From Chryseobacterium sp. UBA6632 (GTDB taxonomy: Bacteria; Bacteroidota; Bacteroidia; Flavobacteriales; Weeksellaceae): 15,738 nt of DNA. This document shows positions 13,123 to 15,738 of this stretch, piece after piece (position 1 is the stretch's first letter; every line of letters begins with the position of its first letter). Below the pieces are notes generated by a model, which ran no database searches, had not been told where the DNA came from, and saw nothing but the letters and a program-made list of their open reading frames with translations. Location of the stretch: positions 1-15,738 of the forward strand of contig DKLU01000006.1 in assembly GCA_002455915.1 (NCBI GenBank), in the 5' to 3' direction. Both the position numbers and the translations under genes were made by a program.

Positions 13123-13881
13123 TTAATTGAATCCTTCAATAATTTTAGAGAAATCTTCTACTTTCAAAGCAGCTCCACCAATCAGACCTCCGTCGATATC
13201 AGGCTGAGAGAAAATTTCTTTAGCATTATCCGGTTTTACAGAACCTCCGTAAAGGATAGAAACCTCATCAGCAACTTCCTGACCGTATTTTGCAGCAATA
13301 ATACTTCTGATATAAGCGTGGATTTCCTGAGCCTGCTCCGGAGTTGCCGTTTCGCCTGTCCCGATAGCCCAAACCGGTTCGTAAGCGATCACTACTTTTT
13401 TAATTTCTTCCGCAGAAAGCGTGAAAAGAGCGACCTCTGTTTGGTTTTTAACCACTTCAAAATGCTGTCCAGCTTTTCTTTGCTCTAAAGTTTCACCGTT
13501 GCAATACACCGGGATTAAACCTTTATCTAAAGCCAATTTCACTTTTCTGTTGCAGTGAGAATCTGTTTCTCCGTGGTATTGTCTTCTTTCAGAATGTCCG
13601 ATTAAAGAACCTGTTGCGTCAATTGATTCCAGCATGTCTACAGAAATTTCTCCTGTATACGCTCCGCTTACGTGCTCGCTGATGTCCTGAGCAAAAACTC
13701 CGATCTCGTCATTCTCGAAAACATCTTTAGCCATCATTAAATATAATGCAGGAGGCGCGATCCAAACTTCGCAGTTGGTTGCGTTATTGTTTTTATAATC
13801 CTGTAACTGAGTCATTAATTGCTGAGCATCAATCACATTTTTGTTCATTTTCCAGTTTCCTGCAACGATCTTTCTTCTCAT
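13123..13881 (-). CDS. tpiA: Triose-phosphate isomerase
   Basis: 252 residues, the normal length. It interconverts dihydroxyacetone phosphate and glyceraldehyde 3-phosphate in glycolysis and gluconeogenesis, in the cytoplasm. All key residues are present: N9 and K11 in AGNWKMNKN, catalytic H96 in LIGHSERRQ (93-101), catalytic E168 in AYEPVWAIGTGETATP (166-181, the hinged lid loop) and the phosphate-binding YGGSVKP (211-217) and GGLIGGAALK (231-240). It has its own terminator. Upstream it is separated by 71 bases from the GxxExxY gene, and no TAnnTTTG box lies in that gap. Its promoter may therefore be unusual or lie within the flanking repeat. Confidence 0.98.
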   Translation of the reverse strand: MRRKIVAGNWKMNKNVIDAQQLMTQLQDYKNNNATNCEVWIAPPALYLMMAKDVFENDEIGVFAQDISEHVSGAYTGEISVDMLESIDATGSLIGHSERRQYHGETDSHCNRKVKLALDKGLIPVYCNGETLEQRKAGQHFEVVKNQTEVALFTLSAEEIKKVVIAYEPVWAIGTGETATPEQAQEIHAYIRSIIAAKYGQEVADEVSILYGGSVKPDNAKEIFSQPDIDGGLIGGAALKVEDFSKIIEGFN

Positions 13882-13925
13882 AATATTACTTATTTTCTAT
13901 TTTATTTTTAATTGTTTTTTTATTT

Positions 13926-13954
13926 CTCGCAGATTTTTTTGATATAGCAGATTT
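13926..13954. repeat. Left inverted repeat flanking the GxxExxY gene
   Basis: CTC-GCAGATTTT, 9 bases, then GCAGATTT. Two GCAGATTT words lie 18 bases apart. Read in reverse complement the right copy (14335-14365) shows the same two words at the same 18-base spacing. The TAA stop of the GxxExxY gene (13953-13955) begins inside the last word of this repeat. Confidence 0.8.
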
Positions 13955-14330
13955 AAAGGTTATTGACCACTCTTTTTATACTATCCATAATATTTGTTGT
14001 ATTAAAATTAATAAGCAGTCCTAATTTTTTATTAGACAATTTTAAATAAGAATAAAGTTGTTTATAATGAATTGCTTCTAATTCTTTAATGGATTTCAGT
14101 TCCAAAACAACCTTATCTTCAACTAAAATGTCAATTTTAAAATTTAAATCAAATTTCTTGTTGTCATAATAAACAGGAATTAGAACTTCAGATTTAACAG
14201 TCAATCCATTTTGTTCTAACTCGTAAATTAAAATTCTATGATAAATAGATTCTAACAAACCTGGGCCTAATTGATTATAAACATTAAAGATGCATTTTCT
14301 AACTATATAGGAAATTTCATTTTCTGTCAT
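13953..14330 (-). CDS. GxxExxY protein (PDDEXK nuclease-like fold)
   Basis: 125 residues with the family-naming motif GLLESIY (24-30), carrying G24, E27 and Y30, preceded by VYNQLGPG. A nuclease-like core follows: KIDILV (66-70, D67), VVLELKS (74-80, E77 and K79) and a conserved Q91 in the helix HYKQLYSYLKL, the order D...ExK...Q seen in PDDEXK enzymes (PF13366/TIGR04256). Any nuclease activity is inferred; the biological role of this widespread family is not settled. The ATG at 14328-14330 gives MTENEISYIVRK, a normal family start. The gene sits between two matching inverted repeats and its stop codon falls within the left one, so gene and repeats look like one cassette placed between tpiA and the S9 peptidase gene. 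Confidence 0.88.
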   Translation of the reverse strand: MTENEISYIVRKCIFNVYNQLGPGLLESIYHRILIYELEQNGLTVKSEVLIPVYYDNKKFDLNFKIDILVEDKVVLELKSIKELEAIHYKQLYSYLKLSNKKLGLLINFNTTNIMDSIKRVVNNL

Positions 14331-14334
14331 TTGT

Positions 14335-14365
14335 AAATCTGCAAAATTTACAAAATCTGCGTGAG
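14335..14365. repeat. Right inverted repeat flanking the GxxExxY gene
   Basis: In plus orientation AAATCTGC, 9 bases, then AAAATCTGC and GTGAG. In reverse complement it reads CTCAC-GCAGATTTT, 9 bases, then GCAGATTT, the counterpart of 13926-13954. It lies four bases upstream of the gene's ATG and ends five bases before the stop codon of the S9 peptidase gene. Confidence 0.8.
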
Positions 14366-14369
14366 TTTT

Positions 14370-15738
14370 TTATTTCGTGATTCCTTCCAGTTTAAACATA
14401 AAAGCATACACCAACGCAGTATCTTTCAGATAATCAAATCTTCCTGAAGCACCACCATGCCCGTAAGCCATATCAGTTTTTAGCAATAAAACGTTGTTGT
14501 CAGTTTTCATATCTCTCAATTTTGCCACCCATTTTGCAGGCTCAAAATACTGTACCTGAGAATCGTGTAAGCCTGTAGTTACCAATATATTCGGGTAGTT
14601 TTTCTTTTCAATATTTTCGTAAGGAGAATAAGATTTCATGTAGAGATAAGCCTCTTTATTGTTTGGATTTCCCCATTCATCGTATTCATTGGTTGTTAAC
14701 GGGATCGTTTCATCTAGCATGGTGTTCACAACATCTACAAACGGAACCTGAGCAATCGCTCCATGCCATAAGTTCGGACTCATATTCACAATGGCTCCCA
14801 TGAGAAGACCCCCTGCGCTTCCTCCCTGAGCATATAAATGTTTCGGTGAAGTATATTTTTCTTTAACTAAATATTCTCCGGCATCGATGAAATCGGTAAA
14901 AGTATTCTTCTTTTTCATCATTTTACCGTCTTCATACCATTGTCTTCCCATTTCCTGACCTCCGCGGATGTGTGCAATGGCATATGCAAAACCTCTGTCG
15001 AGAAGGCTTAGTCTTGTGCTGCTGAACGTTGCATCCATCGAACTTCCGTAAGAACCGTAAGCGTAGAGCAGAAGCGGATTGTTGCCATCTTTTTTATATC
15101 CTTTTTTATAAACTATGGAAATCGGGATTTTTGTTCCGTCTTTTGCGGTGGCGAAAAGTCTTTCTGTTATATAATTTTCTTTATTGTAACCGCCTAAAAC
15201 TTCCTGTTGTTTTAATAAAGTTCTTTTGCCTGTTTTTAAATTCTGTTGGAATTGTGAACTCGGCGTGATCATCGAAGTATATCCAAAACGGAAATTATCC
15301 GTATTATATTCCGGATTCCCTGAAGGATAAACCGTGTAGGCAGCTTCATCAAATTTCAGAAATTCTTTTTTACCCGTTTTTCTGTCATAGATCACCAATT
15401 GTGAAAGTCCGTTTTGTCTTTCGCTGAATACCAGATAATTTTTAAACTCACTGATCCCTTCCATCAAAACCTCTTTTCTGTGCGGAATAAAATCTTTCCA
15501 GTTTTCAACGCCGGTTTTATCCAAAGGTGTTTCCATCACTTTGAAATTAAGCGCGTCTTTATTGGTAGTGATTAAAAATTTATCTTCAAGAGGCGTTACA
15601 TCATACAGAACATCCTTCATTCTCGGTTGGAAAACTTTGAATGTACCATTCGGCTCATCAGCTTTCAGGTATCTTGTTTCGGATGAGGTCGTTGCTCCGG
15701 AATAGATCATAATGAATTTTTCATTCTTAGATTTTCCA
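14370..15738 (-). CDS. Oligopeptidase B-like S9 serine peptidase (5' end outside window)
   Basis: The frame is open to the right edge (GKSKNEKFI precedes the first Met at 15710), so that Met is internal and the N-terminus is missing. About 455 C-terminal residues of an expected ~700 are present: the last part of a beta-propeller (to about 185, counting from that Met) and the alpha/beta-hydrolase domain. The nucleophile is S298 in QGGSAGGLLMG (codon 14817-14819), with D383 in GLHDSQVQYFEPAKW and H418 in YGHGGASGRFD, the last two being typical of oligopeptidase B. RGGQEMGRQWYEDGK (249-263) is another family stretch. It cleaves peptides, in oligopeptidase B after basic residues. Whether this one has a signal peptide cannot be seen. 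It reads toward the GxxExxY cassette with no clear terminator. Confidence 0.93.
   Translation of the reverse strand, partial: GKSKNEKFIMIYSGATTSSETRYLKADEPNGTFKVFQPRMKDVLYDVTPLEDKFLITTNKDALNFKVMETPLDKTGVENWKDFIPHRKEVLMEGISEFKNYLVFSERQNGLSQLVIYDRKTGKKEFLKFDEAAYTVYPSGNPEYNTDNFRFGYTSMITPSSQFQQNLKTGKRTLLKQQEVLGGYNKENYITERLFATAKDGTKIPISIVYKKGYKKDGNNPLLLYAYGSYGSSMDATFSSTRLSLLDRGFAYAIAHIRGGQEMGRQWYEDGKMMKKKNTFTDFIDAGEYLVKEKYTSPKHLYAQGGSAGGLLMGAIVNMSPNLWHGAIAQVPFVDVVNTMLDETIPLTTNEYDEWGNPNNKEAYLYMKSYSPYENIEKKNYPNILVTTGLHDSQVQYFEPAKWVAKLRDMKTDNNVLLLKTDMAYGHGGASGRFDYLKDTALVYAFMFKLEGITK

Noticed and set aside
1..15738. CRISPR arrays, tRNA/rRNA genes, transposases, defence operons.
   Set aside because: None was seen: no regularly spaced repeats with unique spacers, no tRNA or rRNA pattern recognised, and no open frame matching a transposase or a known defence system apart from the single GxxExxY gene.

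Overview
The window is about 65% A+T, with Bacteroidetes-type promoter motifs (TAnnTTTG), a type IX secretion C-terminal signal, a Bacteroidetes lipoprotein export motif and dispersed 'GTCATTCTGA...' repeats. The gene content (tsaE-ald, dnaG-clpP, tpiA, GxxExxY protein) and protein style point to a Flavobacteriia member close to Chryseobacterium (family Weeksellaceae). This assignment comes from recognition only; no search was run.

Layout. 1-1020 (minus): a LytS-type histidine kinase overlapping a LytTR-type response regulator whose 3' end lies outside the window. 1021-1312: a gene-free stretch built of dispersed repeats. 1313-3355 (minus): tsaE, an alanine-dehydrogenase-like gene with its own promoter, and a small membrane-anchored protein joined to it by a one-base stop/start overlap. 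3464-5245 (minus): a secreted zinc metalloprotease with a type IX sorting domain, ended by a hairpin terminator. 5517-8300 (plus): dnaG primase, whose zinc ligands are mostly replaced, then clpP and a strong terminator. 8473-9732 (plus): a surface-type lipoprotein of the esterase-like phytase family. 9777-9809: a 14-bp-stem bidirectional terminator. 9821-12651 (minus): a two-gene unit of a pyranose-oxidase-like GMC flavoprotein followed two bases later by an unusual PAS-cupin fusion. 12652-13061: a long gene-free leader region. 13062-13881 (minus): tpiA with its terminator. 13926-14365: a GxxExxY (PDDEXK-fold) gene enclosed by matching inverted repeats, looking like an inserted cassette. 14370-15738 (minus): the catalytic C-terminal part of an oligopeptidase B/S9 peptidase running off the right edge.

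Most of the window is housekeeping (t6A tRNA modification, replication priming, proteolysis, glycolysis). The parts that may be less well described are the repeat-bounded GxxExxY cassette, the GMC + PAS-cupin pair, the DnaG with a dismantled zinc site, and the 'alanine dehydrogenase' lacking the usual catalytic histidine. No CRISPR array, rRNA, tRNA, transposase or clear phage gene was seen.
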